From contig JAIUNL010000003.1 of the NCBI GenBank assembly GCA_020161835.1, positions 62,001-126,000 on the forward strand: 64,000 nt of DNA, in the 5' to 3' direction. Every line of letters starts with the position of its first letter. The stretch's first letter is position 1. Both the position numbers and the translations under genes were made by a program. Below are positions 7,606-15,279 of the stretch, in pieces. The notes below the pieces were generated by a model. That model saw nothing but the letters and a program-made list of their open reading frames with translations. It had not been told where the DNA came from and did no database searches. The stretch is from Bacteroidota bacterium. Lineage in GTDB: Bacteria > Bacteroidota > JABWAT01.

Positions 7606-10464
7606 ATGTACCGATTAATAGTCATCCTGATTCTGGTTTTGGTTTCAGAATTGGTTTTTTCCCAGGTCCGCATTCACAAACATCTCAACACAGAAAACGG
7701 CCTGGTTCAGTCACAGGTTGCCACCATTTTTGAAGATTCAGATGGGTTTCTCTGGTTTGGAACCTTTGGCGGACTCAGCCGGTGGAACGGATATGACTTT
7801 ACCAATTTTCAGACACAGGATGGACTTGCCGGAAACCGGATTTCAGCAATTGTGCAAAAAAATGATGGAACTCTGATTTTCGGAATTGATGGTGGTGGTG
7901 TTTCCACTTTTAAGAATGGAAAATTTGATACGCTTTCAATTAATCCAAATCTTGCAGGACAACCGGTTACAACCTTGTTTCTTGATTCTGCTCAAACGCT
8001 TTACATAGGTACTTTCGGCGATGGAATCTGGGTTTTGCCAGCATCCGGCGAACCCCGCCACCTGACCACGAAAGATGGACTTAGCTCTGATAATATCTGG
8101 TTTATTACTCAGGATAAAACCGGCACCACCTGGATTGGAACCGATGGCGGCGGACTTATCGAATGGAAAAACAACTCGTTTAAAATCCACAAAAAAGGAA
8201 ACGGATTTGGCGGAGATCTGGTCAGGTCAGTTTTTTCACATCCGGATGGTTCACTCTGGGTTGGATTTATGGGTTCAGGTCTTTCCGTTCTGAAAGACGG
8301 AAAATGGATATCATTTTCAACCCGGGACGGACTTGCAGGAAATACAGTTTGGTCAGTTTCTTCCCTTGATGACGGCACGGTTCTGATCTGTACAGATTCC
8401 GGTGTTTCTGAATATAAAAACGGAGTGTTTTCAACCCTTTCGCAGAAAAACGGACTTTCCGCTAAGGAAATTTACACGGTTTTTGTATCAAAAAATGAAA
8501 CCGTCTATTTCGGTACAAGCGGTGGTGGGGCTGATATCTATCAGCCTGAAGAAATGGTCAGTTATTCAAAAGAAATTGAAGAAAGTACGATTCTGGGTGT
8601 GGCTGAAGGACCGGATGGAAAAATGGTTCTGGCCAGTTATGGAAACGGTGTTTTCGTTTTGGATAAGGACAGGTTATCAAAAATTGGCTTGTCTCAGGGG
8701 CTTCCGGATTTGACGGTTTGGTCTGTTTCAGCCGGGGAAAGCGGAACTCTCTATTTCTCAACGTCTGATGGCCTTGGCATCTATTCAGCCGGAAAAATCA
8801 AATCCATAAGAAAAAAAGATGGTTTGGTTCATCAACGGGTGTATTCTTCCCTTGAAGCACATGATGGAACTGTCTACATCGGAACCAGAAAAGGTGTCAA
8901 TATCCTTAAAAACGGGAAAATCACACAGCCGGAAAGTGATTTGCTGAAAAATACGATCATCTGGTCAGTAAAAGAAGGTCCCGATTCATCGTTGTTTTTC
9001 TGCGCTGACGGAAATGGTTTGGTTATTCTGAAGGATGGTCAATATTCTTCCGTTGGAAAAAAAGAAGGCGTCCGGGGGGATTACATCATTTCGGCGTTAC
9101 AGGCTTCCGACGGAAAATTGTACATCGGAACTGACGGCAACGGACTTACTATTCTGGATCATGGCAAGGCGGAATATCTGGATGCAAAATCGGGTTTAAC
9201 AGACAATACCATTTACAACATTCTGGAGGATAAAAACCGGAACATTTACCTGACAACGAACATGGGAATTAACATCCTGGTCAATAAAAACGGGAAACGG
9301 ATTATCAGAACCCTGATGAAATCTGACGGACTCGTTTCGAATGAGCAGAATCTGGGTTCGTCCTTTATCGCTTCAGACGGAAAAATATGGTTCGGAACGA
9401 TATCCGGACTTTCTGTTTACAATCCAGAAAAAGACAAGGAACCGGTTTTTCCACCCGGAATGAAATTAACCGGACTTATGCTTTACGACCAACCCGTTGA
9501 GAAAACTGAAAATGTAATCTTTTCCTGGGATCAGAATTATCTCAAGTTCGGATTTGTCGGACTTGATCTTCCTTCACCCCAAAAACTCACCTATATCTGG
9601 CAGCTTTCCGGTGTTGATAAAAAGCCAATGACCGGGAAGGAACGGCTGATTCAGTATACCAATTTGAGTCCGGGTACTTACACCTTTGAGGTGATTGCAG
9701 TGAATGAATGGGGAATAAAAAGTGAACCGGTTAAGTCAACTTTTGAAATTCACCCGGCCTGGTGGAAAACCTGGTGGTTTATTTCTCTGGCTGTCATTTT
9801 GTTTGTTCTTCTTGTTTCCTGGCTGATTTATAACCGGGTGCAGCAATTACTGGCCGTTGAACGGCTCAGGGCAAAGCTGGCGGCTGATCTTCACGATAAT
9901 ATCGGATCAAGTCTGACTGAAATTTTTTATCTGACCGAGTTCGGAAACCAAAGTTTGAAACAAAATGATGCAGAAGCGGCAGCCGGAAACTTTGCAAAAA
10001 TTGGCCACCTTTCCCGGGCTTTGGTTAAAAGTATGAGTGATATTGTCTGGCTGGTTAATCCCTCCAAAGACTCGCTTTATGATCTGATTATCAGGCTGAA
10101 GGAATCGTATGAAGATTTGTTTGCTGCATCGGGTGTTGGTTTTAAAACTGAAAATATCAAAGTGCTGGAATCGGTTCATTTGAGCATTGAATACCGGCAG
10201 AATTTATTTTTGATTTTTAAAGAAGCGATAAATAATAGCCTGAAATACAGTCAGGGTACCGAAATAAAACTGGATGCTGATTTGTCAGGTAAAAATTTAA
10301 CCTTGGTTTTAACTGACAATGGGAAAGGATTCAATATTTCAGAAGAAACTTCAGGAAACGGTTTGAAAAATATAAGAAGCCGGGCTGAAGATTTAAAAGC
10401 CAAACTCGAAATCGTTTCTGTGCCGGGAAAAGGAACAGTGGTGAAATTTGAGGGCAAAATTTAA
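7606..10464 (+). CDS. Reg_prop beta-propeller sensor histidine kinase
   Basis: 952 residues from ATG 7606, with AAGGAG eight bases upstream and a signal peptide (YRLIVILILVLVSELVFSQ) right after. Residues ~25-620 hold about a dozen Reg_prop repeats of the pattern GLxxxxVxxxxxDxxGxxWxGTxGG, giving two periplasmic beta-propellers. A Y_Y_Y domain follows (~640-715), then one membrane helix (~722-742). The kinase is of the NarL/DesK type: HisKA_3 with the phospho-acceptor His in DLHDNIGSS (~763), and an HATPase with NNSLKYS, DNGKGF and GNGLKNI. There is no receiver domain. It is the obvious partner of the LuxR-type regulator 73 bases downstream. The signal is likely an extracellular polymer or breakdown product; that is inference. 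Confidence 0.92.
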   Translation: MYRLIVILILVLVSELVFSQVRIHKHLNTENGLVQSQVATIFEDSDGFLWFGTFGGLSRWNGYDFTNFQTQDGLAGNRISAIVQKNDGTLIFGIDGGGVSTFKNGKFDTLSINPNLAGQPVTTLFLDSAQTLYIGTFGDGIWVLPASGEPRHLTTKDGLSSDNIWFITQDKTGTTWIGTDGGGLIEWKNNSFKIHKKGNGFGGDLVRSVFSHPDGSLWVGFMGSGLSVLKDGKWISFSTRDGLAGNTVWSVSSLDDGTVLICTDSGVSEYKNGVFSTLSQKNGLSAKEIYTVFVSKNETVYFGTSGGGADIYQPEEMVSYSKEIEESTILGVAEGPDGKMVLASYGNGVFVLDKDRLSKIGLSQGLPDLTVWSVSAGESGTLYFSTSDGLGIYSAGKIKSIRKKDGLVHQRVYSSLEAHDGTVYIGTRKGVNILKNGKITQPESDLLKNTIIWSVKEGPDSSLFFCADGNGLVILKDGQYSSVGKKEGVRGDYIISALQASDGKLYIGTDGNGLTILDHGKAEYLDAKSGLTDNTIYNILEDKNRNIYLTTNMGINILVNKNGKRIIRTLMKSDGLVSNEQNLGSSFIASDGKIWFGTISGLSVYNPEKDKEPVFPPGMKLTGLMLYDQPVEKTENVIFSWDQNYLKFGFVGLDLPSPQKLTYIWQLSGVDKKPMTGKERLIQYTNLSPGTYTFEVIAVNEWGIKSEPVKSTFEIHPAWWKTWWFISLAVILFVLLVSWLIYNRVQQLLAVERLRAKLAADLHDNIGSSLTEIFYLTEFGNQSLKQNDAEAAAGNFAKIGHLSRALVKSMSDIVWLVNPSKDSLYDLIIRLKESYEDLFAASGVGFKTENIKVLESVHLSIEYRQNLFLIFKEAINNSLKYSQGTEIKLDADLSGKNLTLVLTDNGKGFNISEETSGNGLKNIRSRAEDLKAKLEIVSVPGKGTVVKFEGKI

Positions 10465-10537
10465 GCTTTTATGAAACACCGACCGGGAGGTTGGAGTTAC
10501 AGGGAATCAGTAAACCAAGTTTTTAAAAGGTCTAAAA

Positions 10538-11176
10538 GTGATAACAGTTATTTTGGTCGAAGACATTGCCAACATCCGGAACGGAATTCAAATGCTGATC
10601 AACGGTACACCCGGATTTAAATGTACGGGTGCATTTCCGTCCTGTGAAGAAATGCTTGAACAATTACCAAACCTCGATGCAAATGTGGCGTTAATGGATA
10701 TTGGTTTGAAAGGAATGTCAGGCATTGAAGGAATTAAAAAGCTGAAGCAGATCAAACCAGGAACTGACGTTCTGATACTCACAGTTTATGAAGACAACGA
10801 AAAAATATTCGATGCACTTTCTGCAGGTGCCTGCGGATACCTGACCAAACAAACTCCGCCATCAAAACTTCTGGATGCAATCAGAGAAGTGACTGAAGGC
10901 GGGAGCCCGATGAGTGCATCTATTGCCAGAAAGGTTGTAACTGTATTTCAAGAAAAAAAGTCAGCGCCAAAATCAGACAATTCTATTGATCTGACTTCAC
11001 GGGAAAAAGAAGTTTTAACCGGTTTGATTGATGGAAAAAGTTATCAGGTTATTGCCGATTCGCTTCTGGTTAGTATTTCAACGGTCCGGTTTCATATCAA
11101 AAACATTTATCAGAAACTTCATGTTAAATCCCAAACTGAAGCCGTTTCAAAAGCACTTCGGGAAGGACTGGTTTAG
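10538..11176 (+). CDS. NarL/LuxR-family response regulator
   Basis: 212 residues starting with GTG (AAAGG seven bases upstream). Receiver domain 1-120 with the acidic pair E8/D9, phospho-acceptor D54 in ALMDIGLKG, T in LTVYED and K104 in YLTKQTPP. A LuxR-type helix-turn-helix occupies about 148-212 (LTSREKEVLTGLIDGKSYQVIADSL, then STVRFHIKNIYQKL). It should be phosphorylated by the kinase upstream and control transcription. The perfect palindrome at 11289 just beyond the gene is a possible binding site. Confidence 0.93.
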   Translation: MITVILVEDIANIRNGIQMLINGTPGFKCTGAFPSCEEMLEQLPNLDANVALMDIGLKGMSGIEGIKKLKQIKPGTDVLILTVYEDNEKIFDALSAGACGYLTKQTPPSKLLDAIREVTEGGSPMSASIARKVVTVFQEKKSAPKSDNSIDLTSREKEVLTGLIDGKSYQVIADSLLVSISTVRFHIKNIYQKLHVKSQTEAVSKALREGLV

Positions 11177-11288
11177 GTAAAAGGTTAAATTTTAAAGGCT
11201 AAAGGTTTAATAGAATCAGGGTCACTGAATCCCTCCAGCGTTTGTGCAAATCTTATCCCGCCTATCCACTGTGTTCTCCATCACTTTG

Positions 11289-11306
11289 CCTGTATGATCA
11301 TACAGG
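11289..11306. promoter_or_regulatory. Perfect 18-bp palindrome (candidate operator)
   Basis: CCTGTATGATCATACAGG reads the same on both strands without a spacer. It lies 113 bases after the response-regulator gene and 90 bases before the small ORF at 11397, so it is well placed to regulate the 11.4-17.3 kb genes. LuxR-type regulators bind dyads of this size; that link is inference. Confidence 0.5.
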
Positions 11307-11353
11307 ATTATATCCAGTAAACTTTTATTTTTACCTATCTATCCAGTTACCCG

Positions 11354-11395
11354 GATACTTTACATCTCCGATTTTTGTATAAAAACCGGAGTATC
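11354..11395 (+). promoter_or_regulatory. Hairpin that covers the ribosome site of the small ORF
   Basis: CTCCG (11366-11370) pairs with CGGAG (11387-11391), and TTTTT (11372-11376) with AAAAA (11381-11385), around a GTAT loop with one A-C mismatch. GATAC (11354-11358) can add pairs with GTATC (11391-11395). The GGAG inside the 3' arm is the Shine-Dalgarno sequence of the ORF starting at 11397, so the folded RNA would block its translation. Confidence 0.5.
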
Positions 11396-11396
11396 T

Positions 11397-11546
11397 ATGA
11401 AAAAGTGGTTTTTATCTTTCCTGAAGACTTTCGCAAACAGAAAAAAGTCAGCCCGCCAGGAAATTGAATCCGGACTTAAGCGTCAGGAAAGTATTTTAAA
11501 TGAACTCACAAGGCTGAACCTTCAAAGCCTTGAAGCTGAGAAATGA
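11397..11546 (+). CDS. Small basic protein of 49 residues
   Basis: ATG at 11397 with CCGGAG five bases upstream, stop TGA at 11544. The product starts MKKWFLSFLKTFANRKKSAR and continues as a charged, leucine-spaced segment (IESGLKRQESILNELTRLNLQSLEAEK) that could form an amphipathic or coiled-coil helix. No family is recognised. Support comes from the ribosome site, the ordinary codon use and the position, 39 bases before the beta-helix gene. The ribosome site lies in a hairpin. It could be a real small regulator or membrane-surface peptide, or a leader ORF that controls the genes after it. Confidence 0.5.
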   Translation: MKKWFLSFLKTFANRKKSARQEIESGLKRQESILNELTRLNLQSLEAEK

Positions 11547-11585
11547 TTTCAGATAATAAAATTAAAAACACCACGGGGGAACACA

Positions 11586-12986
11586 ATGTCTAAATTGCTA
11601 CTTTCTTTTGTCATTCCAGTATTTTTCTTCTTTGCATCAACACTGGTTTTGGCCCAGACTACCCACCAGGTTTTTGATGGTGAAAGTATTCAGGCTACCA
11701 TCGATGCCGCCGCCGCCGGTGATACCATACTGGTTGGAAAAGGAACCTACACAGGGTCACTGATGGTCAGGAAAAAAATTCATTTGGTTGGTGCTGATGA
11801 CCGTGACAGTATTTTCATTCTCGCTTCCGGAATCGGCGTTTACTTTGACACAGGAAGCAATGGCAGCAGCATCAGAGGATTTACCATTACCAGTTCAGGT
11901 GAGCATGGCATTTATGTTCACCATATCGGGCAAACTGACCCATTTTTAATTCTGAATAACCGGATAATAAATTGCGCAAAAGACGGCATTTTAACAGGAA
12001 ACTGGTTCAATCAGATCGTTAATTTTCCGGCTGTGGTCATTGCAGACAACTTGATCAGCGGGAATAAAATTGGTATTGATACCAATAGCGATCCTTACTT
12101 CACCATGACCGGAAATGTCATCAGTTTTAATGACAGTATCGGGGTTGATAATTTTTGTGGGACATCTGCCGGCGATTCAATTGTGTCGAACGGTGACGGA
12201 GATGGGTTCGGGATTGAACTTCTCGAAGGCGCCTGGCTGACAGGTGGAGCGATTTCCGGCAATCAGGGTAATGGCATTTTAATAAATGATGCTGATAAAG
12301 CCTACCTTTACGCAAACCGGATTTCAGAAAATACCGGGAACGGTATCAAAACAAATGGTGCCGGAAATCTATCCTGGCAGGTCGGGAATAATCTGATTAC
12401 CGGAAACGGCCAGAATGGTATTTTGATCACTTATGACTGCCACCCGAGTTTATTTTCCTATGGCGTTTTCTTTAATAATGTGGTTTCAGGAAATACAGCT
12501 GATGGGATTTTGTTTGATGAAGTTTGGTTCAGCGATGTGATTTCAGGTGAATTTACACTCAGCAACAATATTATTTCAGAAAATGGTGGTGCCGGAGTCA
12601 ACAGGGTGATGAATAGCGATGTTTTTACTGTTTCAGATGTGAACCTGATTTTTAATAACGTTTATAATAATACCGGCGGAAATTACCTGAACGGATTTTC
12701 TTCAGGATATCAGGAATTATCTTCAGATCCCTTATTCGTAAATGCTGCCGGGTCTGATTTTCATTTATCGCCCGGTTCACCCTCAATCAATGCCGGTCAG
12801 CCTTCAGATGCCTATTCTGACCTCGACCTAAGCCGGAATGATCAGGGTATTTACGGCGGTTCGTATGCATATGATCAGTATCACGGCAACCCGGTTGGGG
12901 CCCGTCTCATTAAACTAACGCTGAGCAACAGGTTTGTCCGCCAGGGTGAAACCATCACCATTCAGGCACAAGGAATTGCCCGCTAA
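11586..12986 (+). CDS. Secreted right-handed beta-helix protein (NosD/pectate-lyase-like fold)
   Basis: 466 residues. A signal peptide (SKLLLSFVIPVFFFFASTLVLAQ) is followed by SIQATIDAAAAGDTILVGKGTYTGSLMVRKKIHLVGAD, the usual opening of periplasmic copper-binding NosD-like and pectate-lyase-like beta-helices. From about 90 to 400 the chain is a series of short rungs rich in N-G-I (ISGNKIG, ISENTGNGIKTNG, ITGNGQNGILI), with a final SPGSPSINAGQP as in DUF1565/Beta_helix proteins. No catalytic residues were identified. The C-terminus lacks the YPNPFNP domain of its neighbours, and ends RQGETITIQAQGIAR, which looks like the start of a sorting linker. The sorted protein downstream starts 10 bases after its stop. 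Confidence 0.85.
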   Translation: MSKLLLSFVIPVFFFFASTLVLAQTTHQVFDGESIQATIDAAAAGDTILVGKGTYTGSLMVRKKIHLVGADDRDSIFILASGIGVYFDTGSNGSSIRGFTITSSGEHGIYVHHIGQTDPFLILNNRIINCAKDGILTGNWFNQIVNFPAVVIADNLISGNKIGIDTNSDPYFTMTGNVISFNDSIGVDNFCGTSAGDSIVSNGDGDGFGIELLEGAWLTGGAISGNQGNGILINDADKAYLYANRISENTGNGIKTNGAGNLSWQVGNNLITGNGQNGILITYDCHPSLFSYGVFFNNVVSGNTADGILFDEVWFSDVISGEFTLSNNIISENGGAGVNRVMNSDVFTVSDVNLIFNNVYNNTGGNYLNGFSSGYQELSSDPLFVNAAGSDFHLSPGSPSINAGQPSDAYSDLDLSRNDQGIYGGSYAYDQYHGNPVGARLIKLTLSNRFVRQGETITIQAQGIAR

Positions 12987-12996
12987 GGGGGAAAAT

Positions 12997-15267
12997 ATGA
13001 AACCATTTTTTTCCTTTCTGATGATTGCATTTTTCACCTTTCCGGGATTTTCCCAAACGGTGGAAAAAGCTGAATATTATCTGGATTCGGATCCCGGTCA
13101 GGGAAACGGAACTGCGCTTATGGCAACCGACGGCAATTTTGGAGATCTTACTGAGCGCCTTGCCGGTGAACTTTCATCCCTGCAACCCGGACCCCATCTT
13201 TTGTCCGTCCGGTTACAAAATTCAAATAATGAGTGGTCACCAAGTGTTTCAAGTGTGATCTATTCGAATGATGAGCTTTCTTCTGCGTCAGAAAATGTTC
13301 TTTCGGTCTCAATGGCTGAATATTTTATTGATTCAGACCCGGGTGAAGGAAACGGAACTCTGCTAACCATTGAAGAATCAGAATTTGGCGATTTTTTTAA
13401 AGTTATGTCGGGAATGGTTCAAACCAGTGTCCTTTCACCCGGACGCCATTTACTCGGAATCCGGATGAAAAATGGCAACGGAACTTGGTCAAATCCGGTC
13501 AGGACGATTATCGTCATCAACCCGGAACCGGCAGCAAAACCGGAAAACAGAAATGATGCCTTAACGCAGGCAGAATATTTTCTTGGAAATGATCCCGGCG
13601 AAGGAAACGGACTTGCTCTTTCATCCACAGGAAATGCGGTTTCAACCGCTTCCGGGACTATTGCAACTTCAGCATTTTCAGGATCACAGGTTCTTTCTGT
13701 CCGGTTTAAAACGACAACCGGACCCTGGAGTTCAGCAACAAAAACCATTCTCCGGATCTCACCGGTTTTATCCGCAAAACCTGAAAATTTAAAATCCGGT
13801 TTGGCTGCTGCTGAAGGATTCTTCAATTCAGATCCGGGTGAAGGAAACGGGTTTTCTCTCGGAATGACTTCCGGCCATCAGGGTAATTTGTTTTCTGATT
13901 TTATCGATTCACTATCAATTCCGACCCTTAATTCAGGCCGGAATAATCTGAGCATCAGGTTAAAAGACGAAAACAATGTCTGGTCAGTACCGGTTATTGT
14001 GCCTGTAACAGTGGTTCAGCCCGAACATGCAATTCTGGTCGCCTGGGAAAATCCGACCAGCCGGGATAGTGTAACTTCAAACCTGACCCAACTCGGACTT
14101 GGCTGGGATGATTGGTATTTACCTGCCGGTGATCTTTCTTTTTCGGGATGGAATACGCTGATCTGGGATGAAAAAGACTGGGTGACCAAAACTCAGAGAG
14201 ATTCGCTGAAATCCTTTCTTTCTGGTGGAAGTGAAAATTCTCTTGTTATTTCCGGAGAAAATATTGCTGCTTACCATGATCTTGGAAGAACCCAGTCTGA
14301 TACAACCTTTCTGTATCATTACCTGAAGGGCAAACTTCGGATTGATAACAGTGGAGCCGGTAAAAAAGCTGCTTTCGGCAGACTGATTCACAGCGGATTT
14401 AATGACTCGGTTCTGGTTGCCGATCAGGATGTCATCCGGCCGGTAAACGGCTCCCAATCCACATTGGCGTGGTTTGAGAATAAACCAGACTCAGCCTTTG
14501 CAGTCAATTATGATGGTGTTTTCAATACAGCCTTTTCAACGTTTTACTGGAAAAATATGACCATCGGTCTTAATGGTTTCCTTGGCCGTACACTGAACTG
14601 GATTTCAGGTTCCGGTGGTTCGCTTCCTGTTGAACTTGCCGATTTTAAAGGAGAATGGATAGGTGAAAAAGTTCGGTTAACCTGGTCGACCCGTTCAGAA
14701 TCGAATAATGCGGGGTGGGAGATTCAGAAGTCAGAAGTCAGGAGTCAGAAGTCAGAAGTTAGCTCTTCGACTCCGCTCAGGGAACAAAATGCAGATTGGA
14801 ATTACGTTGGATTTGTTGCCGGAAAGGGAACAACAACTGACGCTCAATTCTATTCCTTTTTGTCACCTGTCACCAGTCCCTCGTCACCGGCGGTTTACCG
14901 CCTCAAACAAATCGATCTGGATGGAAACTTCACTTATTCTGAACTCCTTGAAATGACGCCAGAACTGCCATCTGCATTTGCAATCGGGCAAAATTACCCG
15001 AATCCGTTTAACCCTGAAACCCGGATTCGTGTTGATCTTCCTGAGGTCTCAGAAATCAGATTTGAAGTTTTCAATCTGCTGGGACAGCTTGTCAAAAGCG
15101 AAGTTTTCAAAGAAAAGGAAGCAGGAAGTCATCTTTTGGTATGGAATGGTAGGGATCTTTCCGGAAATCAGGCAGCAACCGGAGTTTATTTTTACCGGAT
15201 AAGTCTGGTGTCTTTATCAACCGGAAAGAAATTTACTGAAACCAGATCAATGGTCATGTTGAAATAG
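12997..15267 (+). CDS. Secreted repeat protein with YPNPFNP C-terminal sorting domain
   Basis: 756 residues from ATG 12997, preceded by AAGGGGGAAAAT and followed by a signal peptide (KPFFSFLMIAFFTFPGFSQ). The N-terminal half has four copies, ~80-90 residues apart, of AEYYLDSDPGQGNG-type units (near 22, 110, 195, 272), a repeat seen in Bacteroidota surface proteins. Residues ~345-535 form an unassigned alpha/beta-looking domain. Then come the LPVELADFKGEWIGEKVRLTWST domain, a linker made of intergenic-type repeats (bases 14724-14786), and the sorting domain FAIGQNYPNPFNPETRI to the end (STGKKFTETRSMVMLK). It should be exported and probably surface-attached by a type IX-like system. Function unknown; the C-terminal ~130 residues are nearly identical to those of the next gene. 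Confidence 0.85.
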   Translation: MKPFFSFLMIAFFTFPGFSQTVEKAEYYLDSDPGQGNGTALMATDGNFGDLTERLAGELSSLQPGPHLLSVRLQNSNNEWSPSVSSVIYSNDELSSASENVLSVSMAEYFIDSDPGEGNGTLLTIEESEFGDFFKVMSGMVQTSVLSPGRHLLGIRMKNGNGTWSNPVRTIIVINPEPAAKPENRNDALTQAEYFLGNDPGEGNGLALSSTGNAVSTASGTIATSAFSGSQVLSVRFKTTTGPWSSATKTILRISPVLSAKPENLKSGLAAAEGFFNSDPGEGNGFSLGMTSGHQGNLFSDFIDSLSIPTLNSGRNNLSIRLKDENNVWSVPVIVPVTVVQPEHAILVAWENPTSRDSVTSNLTQLGLGWDDWYLPAGDLSFSGWNTLIWDEKDWVTKTQRDSLKSFLSGGSENSLVISGENIAAYHDLGRTQSDTTFLYHYLKGKLRIDNSGAGKKAAFGRLIHSGFNDSVLVADQDVIRPVNGSQSTLAWFENKPDSAFAVNYDGVFNTAFSTFYWKNMTIGLNGFLGRTLNWISGSGGSLPVELADFKGEWIGEKVRLTWSTRSESNNAGWEIQKSEVRSQKSEVSSSTPLREQNADWNYVGFVAGKGTTTDAQFYSFLSPVTSPSSPAVYRLKQIDLDGNFTYSELLEMTPELPSAFAIGQNYPNPFNPETRIRVDLPEVSEIRFEVFNLLGQLVKSEVFKEKEAGSHLLVWNGRDLSGNQAATGVYFYRISLVSLSTGKKFTETRSMVMLK
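14724..14786 (+). repeat. Two intergenic repeat types inside the coding region
   Basis: Bases 14724-14758 are the CAGAAGTCAGGAGTCAGAAG repeat that also stands in the gap at 28794-28946; in frame it encodes QKSEVRSQKSEV. Bases 14764-14780 (CTTCGACTCCGCTCAG) are the core of the hairpin repeat found in gaps at 23710, 32380, 48754 and 50483, encoding STPLR. Both fall in the linker before ADWNYVGF and keep the frame. Confidence 0.75.
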
Positions 15268-15279
15268 AAAAAAAGAGTT

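Noticed and set aside
14724..14786. Short direct repeats (CAGAAGTCAG) as a CRISPR array or tandem repeat locus
   Set aside because: The units are about 10-17 bases with no spacers, lie within an intact reading frame, and no cas genes are near.
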